Origin: Apiosordaria backusii | Taxonomy: Eukaryota; Ascomycota; Sordariomycetes; Sordariales; Lasiosphaeriaceae | Direction of reading: 5' to 3' | Length of the DNA stretch: 64,000 nucleotides | Assembly: GCA_030549205.1 (NCBI GenBank) | Contig: JAUKTV010000021.1 | Coordinates: forward strand, 124,001-188,000 | Shown here: piece after piece, positions 10,601-20,870 of the stretch | Numbering within the stretch: the stretch's first letter is position 1 | How the letters are laid out: every line of letters begins with the position of its first letter | The notes under the pieces: model-generated | Databases searched by the model: none | The model's input: only the letters and a program-made list of their open reading frames with translations | What the model was told of the DNA's origin: nothing | Translations under genes and position numbers: made by a program

Positions 10601-12571
10601 GAAGAGTCCAACTTATGGACTTCAGAGGAAGAAGAAGAGGGAGAGGAGTTTCCAGAGCCAGTACCTGCCCGTGCTACGCGCGCGCGCAAACCCCATGATG
10701 ACGATGATAGCGACGAAGACTTTGTTCTCAACAACGACGACAAAGATCAGGAAAAGGAAAAGGAGAAGAAAACTAGGGTATCTTTGCCTGTTGTGCCAAG
10801 AAAGAGGGCTGCTTCACCCGTGTCTGCATCTGCTGGAACAATAAAGAGGCCCAGGGGAGCACAGAAGAAGTCTGGGGATACAGTTGCTCCCGTTGCTGGG
10901 ACGGCTAATAAGAGGAAGGCTGCGCAGACTGGAGAGAGTCAAGCTGCTCCTAAGAAACGTCGTGTCAATGACGAGGCGTCGACCAGTCGTGCTAGTTCTA
11001 CTACTGGTCGAAGCATGAGGAGAAAATCGGCACCCGCCGCTGGCATTGCCCCCGAGGAGGAAGAGCACGATGATGGAAGGAAGAGTAAACCAGTCAAGGG
11101 AAGGCGTGGGCCTGGGGGTATATGGGGCAACGCCAACACTCTCTTTACAAATGACCGCGGAGAGTTCTTGAAGCGTTCAGAGGTTGCGGCCTTGCCCAAC
11201 ACCAAGTACCGGCCTGGCGGATCGTTTGGTGGCGGGAAGTGGCTGGAAGAGGACACTGGGGTTATTTGGCTTCCGGTGAATCCGTCCGAGCAGTGCAAGA
11301 AGAATTTGGGTGAAAAAGAAAGCAGTCTTTCGCGGAATTGCGCGCCGGAGGCGGAGGTTAACAGTGCCGGAGAAAAGAACCCCATAAAGAGCACAAAGGC
11401 TTCGCAGGCGGTCAGGAAGAGGATTCGTGTGGTATCTCAAGAAACCACACCCCCTGCTACCCAGGTAGGGTCATCACAATCTTTCCAGTCATCGGCTACT
11501 GCCGGAAACAGCAGCCCGGCCATGGCGCCGGAGACTCAGAGCCTGGAGGAGCTCCTGGTGTCCAAGGGTATGTATACCCGCGACATATTTGACTCGGAGC
11601 TGCAGTTCCGGCAATACATTTCTCAACTGGGCCCGCCGTTCTCGACCCATCCCGATGCACCGACTCTTCTTCCTACTCCAAAGGGCAAGAGCTTGGATAA
11701 CTACATCTCGCCTCGGACCCGCGCCGAACATGAGGCGTACCTGGCTGCTCAGAAGGGAGCTGCTGACGGCGAAAGATCTCTACCACAGGACGAAGTGTCT
11801 CAGGAGCAGGCCGAAGAGCAAACCCAAGAGAAGCCTCAGGAGGAGACTCAGAAGCAGACCGAACAGGAAACCCAAGAGAAGCCTCAGGAGGAGACTCGGG
11901 AGAAATCCAAGGAGAAACGCCGGGAGGAATCCCAGAAGGAGACGCAGGAGAGATCTCATTTAGGATCCCAAGAAGCGGCCCAAGAGACAACCGGAGATGC
12001 CGCCAAGGAGACCCCGAAAACAGATGCCACCGAGAAGACCTCAAAGATAACCGAAGAGGCGACCAAGGAGATCCAAAAGGAGACTCCTAAGGTCGAAGAG
12101 ACGAAGAAGAACGACCTTCCGGACCTTCTCAAGGAGCAAGGCATCGATTTGGACGCTCCACCGGCGTTGGATACAACAGAGCAGCTGGTAAGGTATTCGA
12201 TGAGATTGAGAAGCGCTACGTTGGGCTTGCTGGGTGGAAGGGCGTCATCCTCCCGTTCTGCTTCTCCCTCCAAGGAGACTCCTACAATACAGCACAATAC
12301 TAAGAAGGCTGCCACCAAGGAGGCTGTCACCAAGGAGGCTGTCACCAAGAAGGCTGCCACCGAGGAGGATGCTACCAAGGAAGCTACAACAGAGCAGAAT
12401 GATGCCGATGCAGCTGGCACCAAGAATGCGGCTGCCGAGGAGCCTGTATCTCAAATTCCAGCCAATACTGAGACCCGGGATAGTGTCATGACTATCCGGA
12501 CTCTTCGTCCCCGAAAGGGCAAGGAGGTGGATCGTGGTACCACTCCCGCCGGACCTTCGGAGAAGAAATGA
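7605..12571 (+). CDS. Large intrinsically disordered, probably nuclear protein of unknown function (1636 aa)
   Basis: Exons 7605-8495 and 8552-12571, joined over a 56-nt GTATGT...ATAG intron; the downstream frame continues exactly. I do not recognise the protein. Residues ~298-460 are the only long stretch that looks folded (aromatic and hydrophobic, e.g. FLTYMGFGEIASKLGEYEG). Residues ~500-900 are Pro/Gln/His-rich with four VPVSRQ-type units at ~712-734. Several Lys/Arg clusters at ~1040-1125 (PRKRAASP, KRPRGAQKK, NKRKAAQ, PKKRRVND, MRRKSAP) resemble nuclear localisation signals. Two compact blocks follow: GPGGIWGNANTLF...GGGKWLEEDTGVIWLP (~1150-1203) and LEELLVSKGMYTRDIFDSEL (~1294-1320). 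A Glu/Lys/Thr/Gln repeat region (~1370-1484) and a TKEA-repeat (~1547-1580) precede a basic tail. A chromatin or scaffold role is only a guess. Confidence 0.85.
9795..9866 (+). repeat. In-frame 18-nt tandem repeat (VPVSRQ units)
   Basis: Four successive units of the form GTTCCTGTGAGCCGCCAA lie inside the coding region of the large disordered protein and encode VPVSHR/VPVSRQ/VPVSRQ/VPVSNY. The multiple-of-three length keeps the frame. Confidence 0.85.
11800..12110 (+). repeat. Imperfect Glu/Gln/Lys/Thr-coding repeat region
   Basis: Loose repeats of units such as ACCCAAGAGAAGCCTCAGGAGGAG occur twice almost identically (around 11821 and 11869), then degrade. They encode ETQEKPQEE-like segments of the large disordered protein, likely a long charged helix or coiled coil. 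Confidence 0.75.
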
Positions 12572-13826
12572 AGGGCGGATGGCGAACAACAATAAGGCTC
12601 GACAAGGCAAAACCAATACACTTGCTCGAATTCTGAGTATACTTACTGGTGGATTGGAACAAAAGGATTTGGCAATTGCTTCGACTTTTCTCGACAAATT
12701 GAGCACAGAAAGGAGGGGAAGTGTTTTGATATTCTGTTTTATTCACGACATTAGCATTGCTGGCGACACGAAATGGCGAAATCGGGATAGGCTTGTTGGG
12801 TTTATTGTACATGATCATTGCATATTGCGACTGGCATACGATCAACCTTCGATATTCGTCCCGGAAAACAAAACGGCGGCAGCATTTGAGTTGTTTTGGG
12901 ATTTGAGTTTTGGGAGGTCGGCGCGCACGCGTTCATTTTTCTCTCTCTTCTTTGATACCCCTGGTGTTTAGACGGATAATCTTTGGTTGGAAGTTGGTTG
13001 TTTTCTGCCTTTGCATCTGCAGTTGCATCACCGAGGATTAGGGACTGAATTGATCGGGGAATCTCTGGCGTTGGCTGAAAGAGCTGGGAATTAAATGGTT
13101 TGAGAATGGCATTGGGCATGAATGGTGTTCAGCTGGCTTAGATTGCAGTGCTACTTTTTGCACCTGGATGGTTGGAGGCCTGGCGTAGCTGGTGATACCC
13201 ATTTCTTTCTGCTATATATCCTGGCTGGACAGGTGCTTCCTCGGATTGCATTTCGGGGGTTGTAAGATATTTGGAGGTGTACAGGTCTTGTATGATGGGA
13301 ACTCAAAAATGGTGTTGAGGAAGTAGATGTATAATAATAATAAAATACAGCGTTCTGTAAATGTTGTGTCTGGATTGTGAAGTGAGTGAGATTACTGTAC
13401 GACTTGATGAGTCAAGAGATGCCTGATGAGCGTGGAGGTGAAGTGAGGTTCTCAAGGTGTTCGTGCACGTGCCACAATCAACTCCAGAAAAGGGGGCGTT
13501 TTGACAGGGATCAGCTGCGGCGCGCCACAGCAGCACCTCACACGCGCAGGAGAGAGGTCAGCTCTTGGGCTGGTGGCCGGTCCAACTCCAAGCTTCCGCA
13601 CTGCACAACTGCTGCGCCATCGGCACCCCATGACGATAACGACGACTTCGGGGGCTTGTTCGATTCACCGTTTTTATTCACCTTAGTTCGATACAGAATC
13701 TGCCAACGCCAAACGCTATCCTCGCATCCCAGCCCTTCTACTGCCGTCGTCCGCTGTAACCGATCGACCGAGCCCCCCGTGATAAATCTCCCCCCGAAGT
13801 CCAAAGTCACAACCATCGCAGCAACC
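12572..13826. other. Intergenic between the large unknown gene and END3
   Basis: No supported gene. The first part should be 3' UTR. The frame leading into END3 is open from about 13386 but carries unrelated low-quality sequence before the ATG at 13827, so it is taken as promoter and 5' UTR; the last 100 bases are C/T-rich. Confidence 0.45.
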
Positions 13827-15089
13827 ATGGCGCCGCGAATCGAACCCCAAGAGATCGAAACCTACTGGAACATTTTTTTCACCCGCACAAATGGCGGGAA
13901 GTTCCTCACCGGCGAGATGGCCGCGCCCGTGCTGAAGAATTCCGGCTTGCGGGACGACCAGCTCGAGCGGGTGTGGGACCTGGCCGACGTCGACAATGAC
14001 GGCAACTTGGATTTTGAGGAGTTTTGCGTGGCGATGAGAGTCACTTTTGACTTGCTGAACGGGGAGTATGCGGATGTACCTAAAGTCCTGCCGGACTGGT
14101 TGGTTCCGGAGAGCAAGAGCCACTTGGTGAGCGCGAACAAGGCTATCAGGGGGCAGGAGCCCAAGATGGAGAGGGTGGAGGATGAGGAGGAGGAGGAGGG
14201 GCTGAAGGATGGGTTTGATTGGTATATGAGTCCTGAGGATAAGAGCAGGTATGAGGCTGTTTATCGGGAGGGGAGGGATATGAGGGGGGAGATTAATTGT
14301 GAGTTTTTTCTGACGGTGGTGGTGTTGAAACTGGCAAGGGGAGATGCTAATACGAATGGGGGTGTAGTCGAAGCGCTCAGCGATCTCTACAACAGCTTGG
14401 ATGTGCCCGATACGGATGTCAGGTCGGCATGGAACCTCATCAACCCTAATGCCTCGCAGACGATCAACAAGGACGCCTGTCTGGCGTTTTTGCACATCCT
14501 GAACTACCGACACGAGGGGTACCGCATCCCGCGCACCGTTCCGGCCTCCCTGAGAGCAAGCTTCGAGCGAAATCAAATCGACTATCAAGTCGACAACCAA
14601 GCCGCCAAGTCGCGGTGGGCCGTCAAGGCGGACGACGAGACCTCGACCGGCAAAAAGGCAAAGTTTGGGGATCAATACCTCACCCGGCTGGGGAGGAGCG
14701 GGTTCACCTCCAAGGGCACGGACTTCTCTGCGACAAAAAACAGCGATGCCGAGTGGGAGGAGGTCAGGCTGAAGAAGCAGCTGCAGGAGCTCGAGGACAA
14801 GATTGCCAGGGTCGAGCAAGGTGTCGAGGCGAGGAAGGGCGGCAAGAGGGACTCGAAGCCGGCGCTCGTGAAGAGGGAGTTGGAGCAATTGCTGGATTAC
14901 AAGAGGAAGGAACTGCGGGATTTGGAGGAGGGCAACGGGAAGAGCAGGACGGGGAGCAACCTGAAGAGCGTGAGTGAGGATCTACAGACTGTGAGGGAGC
15001 AAGTGGAGGGGTTGGAGACGCATTTGAGGTCGAGGCAGGAGGTTCTGGACCAGCTGAGGAGAGAGATTGAAGAGGAAAAGATTCGGTAA
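13827..15089 (+). CDS. END3: Actin cytoskeleton-regulatory complex protein END3
   Basis: END3 works with PAN1 and SLA1 in actin-dependent endocytosis at cortical patches. The protein starts MAPRIEPQEIETYW and contains an N-terminal EH domain with a clear EF-hand loop (DVDNDGNLDFEEF, residues ~50-62), a second EH-like region (MSPEDKSRYEAVY...DLYNSLDVPD), and a C-terminal coiled coil with Arg/Glu-rich repeats ending LDQLRREIEEEKIR. A 69-nt intron at 14299-14367 (GTGAGT donor, TGCTAATAC branch, TGTAG acceptor) splits a Phe codon. It is a multiple of three and stop-free, so an unspliced reading adds 23 residues; removing it restores the expected MRGEINFEALSDLYNSL. Spliced length is 397 residues, normal for the family. 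Confidence 0.95.
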   Translation: MAPRIEPQEIETYWNIFFTRTNGGKFLTGEMAAPVLKNSGLRDDQLERVWDLADVDNDGNLDFEEFCVAMRVTFDLLNGEYADVPKVLPDWLVPESKSHLVSANKAIRGQEPKMERVEDEEEEEGLKDGFDWYMSPEDKSRYEAVYREGRDMRGEINCEFFLTVVVLKLARGDANTNGGVVEALSDLYNSLDVPDTDVRSAWNLINPNASQTINKDACLAFLHILNYRHEGYRIPRTVPASLRASFERNQIDYQVDNQAAKSRWAVKADDETSTGKKAKFGDQYLTRLGRSGFTSKGTDFSATKNSDAEWEEVRLKKQLQELEDKIARVEQGVEARKGGKRDSKPALVKRELEQLLDYKRKELRDLEEGNGKSRTGSNLKSVSEDLQTVREQVEGLETHLRSRQEVLDQLRREIEEEKIR

Positions 15090-15360
15090 TACAAGGCGGG
15101 TAATGATCTATAGTGAATTCACAATGACAAGCGGTCTTTCTGGGATTGGTATATTCGGAAGTCTTCATTAAGGTATTAAGTTGATCCTTTTGTATCAGGA
15201 AAAGAAGCAAAACAAAGCCTAGTCCGGTCCTTCCAACCCTCGCCGAAAAAAAAAAATTAGAGACAAAAGTCCATCATGGGTATAACTGCTTGCTCTAATG
15301 CCTGTCCCTCTTCTTCCACTTATTATCGCGTTGCTTGCTGTTCTTGCGGGGGCGGCGTCC

Positions 15361-16578
15361 CTAAGCAACACTGCCACTAATGTACTGATCCACCATTTGC
15401 ATCCCCAGCGTCCTCCCCTTCGCCAGCCAAACACCAAAACTCGGGAGCCTGATCGACCCCATCCTGCCAACGCCTCTCCCCCGACCAACCGCACACGCGA
15501 GGATATCAACCGGCGGTCCCTTGGCAGGAACAGGCTGCTTGTTCTGGAGCAGCACCGCCTCGACATTCTTGGCCACCGACGCCGCCTGCTTCTGCGTGAT
15601 CATGAACCCAGCCCTGGGCTTGCTGACGATGTCCCCCACCGCCCAGACAGTACTCCCGGGCACGCCAGTGACATGGAGGAACTCATCCACCAGCACCGTC
15701 TTGGTCTTTCCGTCAAGATGCTTGGCATTAATGTAATCCGAATTGGGCACCATGCCCTGCGTGGGAAGGTAGAGATCGCAGTCGAGATCCTGCCCGCTTT
15801 CCAGCTTGACGGTGTACTTCTCCTCCCCCTCGTCAAGAATGCGAGTGACGTCCTTGACGCGGGCCAGCTTCTGGACATGGACGTTTAGCTTCTTCAGCTC
15901 GTTCTCGGTGGCAGAGCTGAAGGATTCCTGCTCGCCGGGGAGGACGTGGTTTCCAGAGGCCAGCAGGGTGATGGTCTTGGTCTTGCCGTATTCATAGCCG
16001 AGCTCGCCGGCTACTTCGACACCGGTGGCGCCGGCGCCGGCGACGATGATGTGCTTGGCCTTTTCGACTTTGGAGGCGGTGTCGTGGAGGAGGGTGAGGA
16101 GGGACTGGTAGTCGGAATTGGCCTTCCAGGGGGTGTCGTTGGTGTAGCGGGCTCCGGTGGCGAGGACGAGATGGTCATAGGTGAGCTTGCGGACGTCTTC
16201 GCTGTTGGGGAGTTGGATCTTGACGGTCTTGGCGGTGAAGTCGGAGGAGATGGCTTCGCCGATGACGAGCTCGTACATCTTGCTGGGGTAGGGCTGGAGG
16301 GCCTCGGAGAGGTCGCGGAGGATTTTGGCGTCTGGGATTTGGCCGGGGATGATGGCGCGGACTGAGGCGATGTTCCAGTAGAAATGGGTGTTCTACAGCG
16401 GGAGGGGGGTGGTTAGACAGGTGGTAACGGTGAGGGGTGTCACGTGAGGACAACCTACTTTGGAGACGAGAATGACCCTTAACTTAGGATATTGTTGATG
16501 CTTTTTGAGCAGAGCGTGGGCAACATGAAGCCCGCCGAGGGAACCACCCAGAATCACGACTGTTTTGGTGTCGGCCAT
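15361..16578 (-). CDS. AIFM2/FSP1-like FAD-dependent NAD(P)H oxidoreductase
   Basis: Exons 16578-16459 and 16392-15361 (66-nt intron GTAGGT...CTGTAG) give 383 residues. The N-terminus is an FAD Rossmann motif (VVILGGSLGGLHVAHALL, residues ~7-24). A second dinucleotide motif IIVAGAGATGVEVAGEL lies near 165, and the C-terminal FAD motif TVWAVGDIV with a KPRAGFMITQKQA block follows. This order is that of the apoptosis-inducing factor-like/AMID group of the pyridine nucleotide-disulfide oxidoreductases, which reduce quinone-type acceptors. No mitochondrial presequence is seen. It is convergent with END3, the stops being 271 bases apart. The exact electron acceptor cannot be told from sequence. 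Confidence 0.88.
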
Positions 16579-18420
16579 TGTTGTGGTGATGTGATGGTTG
16601 CCCGTTTGTTAATGTTGTTGGAGGTATTCAAGTGTTGCAAGTTGCAGATTTTGACAACTTGGAAGTTGAAAGAGACGACTCCTACGGAAGGAGGAGTCGG
16701 AAGGAGGAGTTGGGGCGGTCTTTCCCTCTTATAATCAACAGCTTTGATGGCCCATGGACTCACTTAGGACCCGACATCTGAGACAGACTCGAACGGGCGG
16801 TGGGTGATTGCGTTCTGCGCGAGCCGTAGCCTGAACATGCATGGCTCGGTCTCAGATACACACACACAGCAGGATGCTACCTAATCCAGCTCAGCTACCA
16901 ATAATCTTGGTCAATGCAACGACAGAAAAGTGAAAATGGTAGTCCCAAAGCTAGCTGATTTGTTTGTGTGGTGTTACGGCGGTGCTGTGAACTAACAACC
17001 ACCTTGCTTTTGTTTCCTGTTCAACTCAGTGAAGTGGCATCTTTGTGTTCCTCATGTTTTTTTGGATGGGACGAGAATTTCAACTCATCCCTGGCGTCGA
17101 TCAAGATGTCGTGTGGGTCCTTGGAAAAGAAACGGACAAGAGCGCAGAAACGGAGCTGAAACGCCATCCATTAGTCATCATGGCTGCTTGATTACATGGC
17201 AATTGGAAATCCACGATGCAATGGCCAAAGAGCATCTGTCATCATAGCTCTGAAAGACTGGTTTGGATCCCAGAGCCAGGGGTTGATTCCGTGAACCAGA
17301 CGGGGCGAACCCGAAACCTCCAACCCCGGAGCCACTTGCCGCCGATGCACCGATGATGGGCTAGCCCGAAAATAGCACTTTCACCCCTGTGCACGGTTGC
17401 TTGGCGGCCCGGCGGTCGCTGGCTGGGGCTTAGCAAAGCTGCAGATGTAGACCCCGTCGTCCCGAACCTTCTTCTGATTGAGCGTTGCGTGTTGACTCGG
17501 GACCGAGGCATCCCATGTCTGGTCGTGATTGGAAGCCACTCATGGTTATTTGTGTCAGTTGTGAATTTGTTTCCGACCGCATTGCATGAAACACAGGACG
17601 CGGGATCCAGAGCTCTCAGTGTCTGTCCAGACTGTTGGGTCTACTGCTCATATAGAAACTTGTGCCCACCCCCAGAATCACGTACTGAGAAGTGGGATTC
17701 ACGGCGGGCATCCCCTACCGCTCTCCCTGCTACAGGTTATTTTCCAAGCCTTCTTCGGGTCATCGATTTGAGGCCACCCTTTTCTTTGATATCATGGTGT
17801 CTCCAGGGGCACAACCGCGGGTTTGGAGCTGTTAATGGGCGTTCAGTTAAACCTCGAGTTGTATCTCACTGTCTAACAGCAACTCCCGAATACAGTGGGA
17901 AAGGCCAACGTTATCTACAGCTTTCTCCGCGATGGAGGTATCACTCAAAAACTCCGTTCCCGTCTGGCAGGCCTGTATTGTTTGATGACTAAACCTGGCT
18001 GAAGTGGGCTTTTTTGAGTTGGCTGGTGGCCGCCTCGTACCACAGAAAACACCGGAAAAGCTCAACAATTGTCAGTGCTCGTATTGAACACAGAGATTGG
18101 CGCTCTTAGGCCATATCTCACCAGGCCTGTATTGTGTTCGGATTAGGATGAAGGAATGACCTCACTGCCTGCCCTTCTTCCACTCACATGCTCCCATGTG
18201 CTGCTCCACATGGTCAGGACAAGCAATTGACCCCGCGCTTGCCGGCTGTGCCTGGCCTGGCTGACCCCGCCATGCTCCCAACAAACAGGTCCAAAACGCC
18301 GCTCCTCTCCTCAACACTTGCGACACTTGACGACAGATTCTTGTAGATTTACAGCCAGCATCCCGCACAACAGACACTAGATTCCCGTTTCCCAAAACCA
18401 CTTCAAAAACCACCGCAAAC
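16579..18420. other. Divergent intergenic region between the FAD oxidoreductase and ACBP
   Basis: About 1.8 kb with no supported gene. The longest + strand frame (17489-17992) has no recognisable protein character. A short CA run lies at 16858-16867. The C-rich and CAACA-rich stretch just before 18421 fits the 5' UTR of the acyl-CoA-binding protein gene. Confidence 0.45.
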
Positions 18421-18855
18421 ATGGCTCAGAGCGAGGCTTTCCAAAAGGCTGTTGTCGACTCCAAGAAGTTGACCTCCAAGCCCTCTCACGAGGACCTTCT
18501 TGAGATCTATGGTCCGTTCTAGTCTCTGCTAAATTCTCTGTCGGCGCAATCTAATATGCCCTCTCCTACAGGTCTCTACAAGGTCGCCACTGGCGAGAAG
18601 ATTACCGATGCCGCCAAGCCTGGCATGTTCGACCTCAAGGTGCGCATACTCCCGTTCCCTCCGCGTCCGCAGAACCTGCTAATCCGACGTCTCTGTTTGT
18701 AGGGCAAGGCCAAGTACAACGCCTGGCAAGCCGTTGACGACCAGGGCTTGACCGCTGAGCAGGCTCAGGAGAAATACGTGGCCAAGATCGAGGAGATGAA
18801 GACCAAGTACGGCTATGACGAGAACAAGGTGCCCGAGGCTGTTGGCGGTAACTAG
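18421..18855 (+). CDS. Acyl-CoA-binding protein
   Basis: Three exons (18421-18511, 18572-18639, 18703-18855) encode 103 residues, the size of a stand-alone ACBP. It binds medium- and long-chain acyl-CoA esters in the cytosol and supplies them to lipid metabolism. Hallmarks are EAFQKAVVDSKKL at the start, the YKVATGE block, then FDLKGKAKYNAWQAVDDQGLTAEQAQEKYVAKIEEM, which contains the conserved K-x-x-x-W ligand-binding helix. Both introns have standard signals (GTCCGT...CTACAG and GTGCGC...TTGTAG with CTAAT branch). The C-terminal tail is slightly extended and acidic. Confidence 0.95.
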
Positions 18856-19011
18856 ATGCACCGCCGCCGATTATGTCGCAAGAACTATATGAATGGCGTC
18901 GAGGAGCTGCCATCTAATTACTGGAGATTTATTCATACTCGTCAATGAATTGATTACCCAAATGCGCTTGTCAACCAACTATCCCCAAGCAACTGTGCTA
19001 TTCACTCTCTT

Positions 19012-19797
19012 TTGTGCCCTCAGATAGCGCCTATACCGCCCTCCATTTCGCTTGATACTCCTCACCCCCTTTTAGATTTCTCTTTTTTTGAGGATAGTCC
19101 TTTGGCTTGTGGTACAAGAACCACAGAGTCTCGCGTTTTCTCTCGTGAAGCCCAGCTCGGGTTGAGAGGCGGGCTTTCACCAAACAAGTCCAAGAAGGAA
19201 ACCTCTCCAGACAAGACAAAGTCCCAAGCCGCGGCGTCAGCAGGTCCCTCTCAAGCTCAACAAACCTCGCCTTCTGATTCAAGTCCAGCAACTGCAACGG
19301 CGGTGGGAGATGTTCAGGTTCATGCGGCCTCGACTTCCAACACCACATCAACAACAGCAACTACAACGGCAGCAGGCTCTCCAAAAGCTCATAATGCCTC
19401 TAGCTCTAATTCAAGCACGAGAACGGCAACGGCAGTGGAAACGGTAACAGGAACAGCAACAACGTCAGCAGGTCCTTCTCAGCCTACACAGGCCTCAACT
19501 TCTAATCATTCTCCAGCAACAGCATCAGCATCAGCCACAGCCGCAACACCGCTGGATTTCGCCCAAGCTCATCACCAGGCGGCGGCCGCGAGAGTGAATG
19601 TCAACGTGAATGCGGACATGAACCCCGGCGCAAACCTGGCATTGAGAGAAGCCTTGCAGGCTGCTTTGGCGGAGGCGATGGCGAATAAGGTGCGAAATCT
19701 GCCGCCGCCACCGCCGCTGCCACCTCGGGGGCATGTGCGGCAGAGGTGCAAGATTATGTGGGAGAGGCTTGGGTGGCATTTTTCTTTTTGTTTTTGA
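19012..19797 (+). CDS. Ser/Thr/Ala-rich open frame without ATG; uncertain
   Basis: An open frame of about 260 codons with no ATG in its first 200 codons, so it would need an upstream exon; a CCCTCAG acceptor-like site lies at 19017-19023. The translation is low complexity with imperfect units around SAGPSQ...SPATATA repeated about three times, then an Ala/Asn-rich segment, ALREALQAALAEAMANKVR (helical), a PPPPPLPPR proline run and a short tail. Triplet-phased repeats argue for coding; the absence of ATG and of any known domain argue against. It follows ACBP by 156 bases and may be partly its 3' flank. Confidence 0.25.
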   Translation: MCPQIAPIPPSISLDTPHPLLDFSFFEDSPLACGTRTTESRVFSREAQLGLRGGLSPNKSKKETSPDKTKSQAAASAGPSQAQQTSPSDSSPATATAVGDVQVHAASTSNTTSTTATTTAAGSPKAHNASSSNSSTRTATAVETVTGTATTSAGPSQPTQASTSNHSPATASASATAATPLDFAQAHHQAAAARVNVNVNADMNPGANLALREALQAALAEAMANKVRNLPPPPPLPPRGHVRQRCKIMWERLGWHFSFCF

Positions 19798-20353
19798 GGG
19801 GCGGAGGAGTTTCTAGTTTTGGAGGTTGGGGGGTGGATGGTTGGGTTAGGAAGGGAGTGTAAGTGAGGGGGATAGAAAGGGGGATTGTTGGTGATACGGG
19901 TAATTATAGGGGATGACGTTGGGTGGGCGATCAGCGGAATGGTTTTTTTTTTTTTTTTTCGTATTTGGGTAGGGTAGACATCCAAAATAGCGAAGAGGGT
20001 ATGGGTAGATTATGGTGTAGAAGGTGGATGTTATGGATCAGGACGTTAGCCATAGGAATGAGATGTGCCCCAAAGGTATTCTATGACGGACCGTGACTAG
20101 GGTTTAAACATGCTGTGGTATCAATAGTTGGCTCGCGGTAACTCTCAGTGTATCGTTGTATCCTTGCAGGTTTTATAGATATACATTGTCTCGAGCGAGT
20201 CTCTTAACCATTCATATTTCTTGCTTGGACCTCCACTGAGTCTGCGGTCTCTAGATCTAATGTCAAAGCGGTACTCAGCCAATGAGATACTCTCCTCCCA
20301 CAAGTAGAAACAAGAAACAAAAAGAAGAAATCATCAAAGTCCGAAAATGTTCC
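19798..20353. other. Intergenic, nothing recognised
   Basis: A G-rich stretch (19797-19870), a T17-18 run near 19943-19960 and AT-richer sequence follow. No gene or repeat family seen. Confidence 0.4.
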
Positions 20354-20366
20354 AAAAAAAAAAAAA
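20354..20366 (-). terminator. T13 run after the tRNA-like element, RNA polymerase III-type
   Basis: A uninterrupted run of 13 A on the + strand (T on the minus strand) lies 2-3 bases past the last acceptor-stem position of the tRNA-like 3' half. RNA polymerase III stops at such runs. Confidence 0.5.
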
Positions 20367-20367
20367 G

Positions 20368-20646
20368 AATGGGCGCCGGGACTTGAACCCGGACCTCTCA
20401 CCAACACTATTTCTCGACGTCGCTCCCCTCGTGTCTCCTGACATGATCCCTGCGAATTCCAATCAGAGAGAGCTCGAGGTTGTTGCTGGGCCAGGAACCT
20501 TCGTCATTGCCCCGATGCTGATATCGCCAGACAGTGCCTGTCATCAACCAAGCAGTGCTCGAAAAGTTTCGTTGATTGGGAGAGATGCTTCTGATGGCAC
20601 TTTTTTGCTGACAAGACACAGTCTCTGCCAATTACACCACACCCAA
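20368..20646 (-). pseudogene. tRNA-like element split by a ~200-nt insert
   Basis: Reading the minus strand, 20646-20628 gives TTGGGTG then TGGTGTAATTGG, a good A box with D-arm character. Far downstream, 20405-20368 gives GGTGAGAGGTCCGGGTTCAAGTCCCGG, a T-arm with perfect 5-bp stem and B box (GGTTCAAGTCC at 20389-20379), then CGCCCA, which pairs with the 5' GGGTG segment except at the terminal pair. A T13 run on this strand (20366-20354) directly follows, the expected RNA polymerase III terminator. The two halves are about 240 nt apart instead of 30-60, and no normal anticodon arm can be drawn. It may be a tRNA gene interrupted in the anticodon region, a pseudogene, or one with an exceptionally long intron. 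Confidence 0.5.
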
Positions 20647-20870
20647 GAAACGGTTATTGGTGCTGGAACGGGCTGGCGGGCGGTTATAAGCTTTCTGCTT
20701 AGACTCGGCGCCATGGGTGGCTGGTTAGGTATTCAGTTGAGTGCCATTGATGCCGCTAAGTTACCCGAGACAAGCGACCTGAACGAGGAGGTTATTGTTA
20801 AGAAACAGGATATATTGCTCTACGATCAACAGCCAACTAGCTAACACTCAAAGGAAATCTCGTCTGTAGC

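Noticed and set aside
13716..14888. 390-codon minus strand frame
   Set aside because: Antisense to END3; Leu/Arg/Pro-rich shadow frame produced by GC-rich codons.
17489..17992. 167-codon + strand frame in the ACBP upstream region
   Set aside because: No domain, no codon or repeat structure, no good start context; chance frame.
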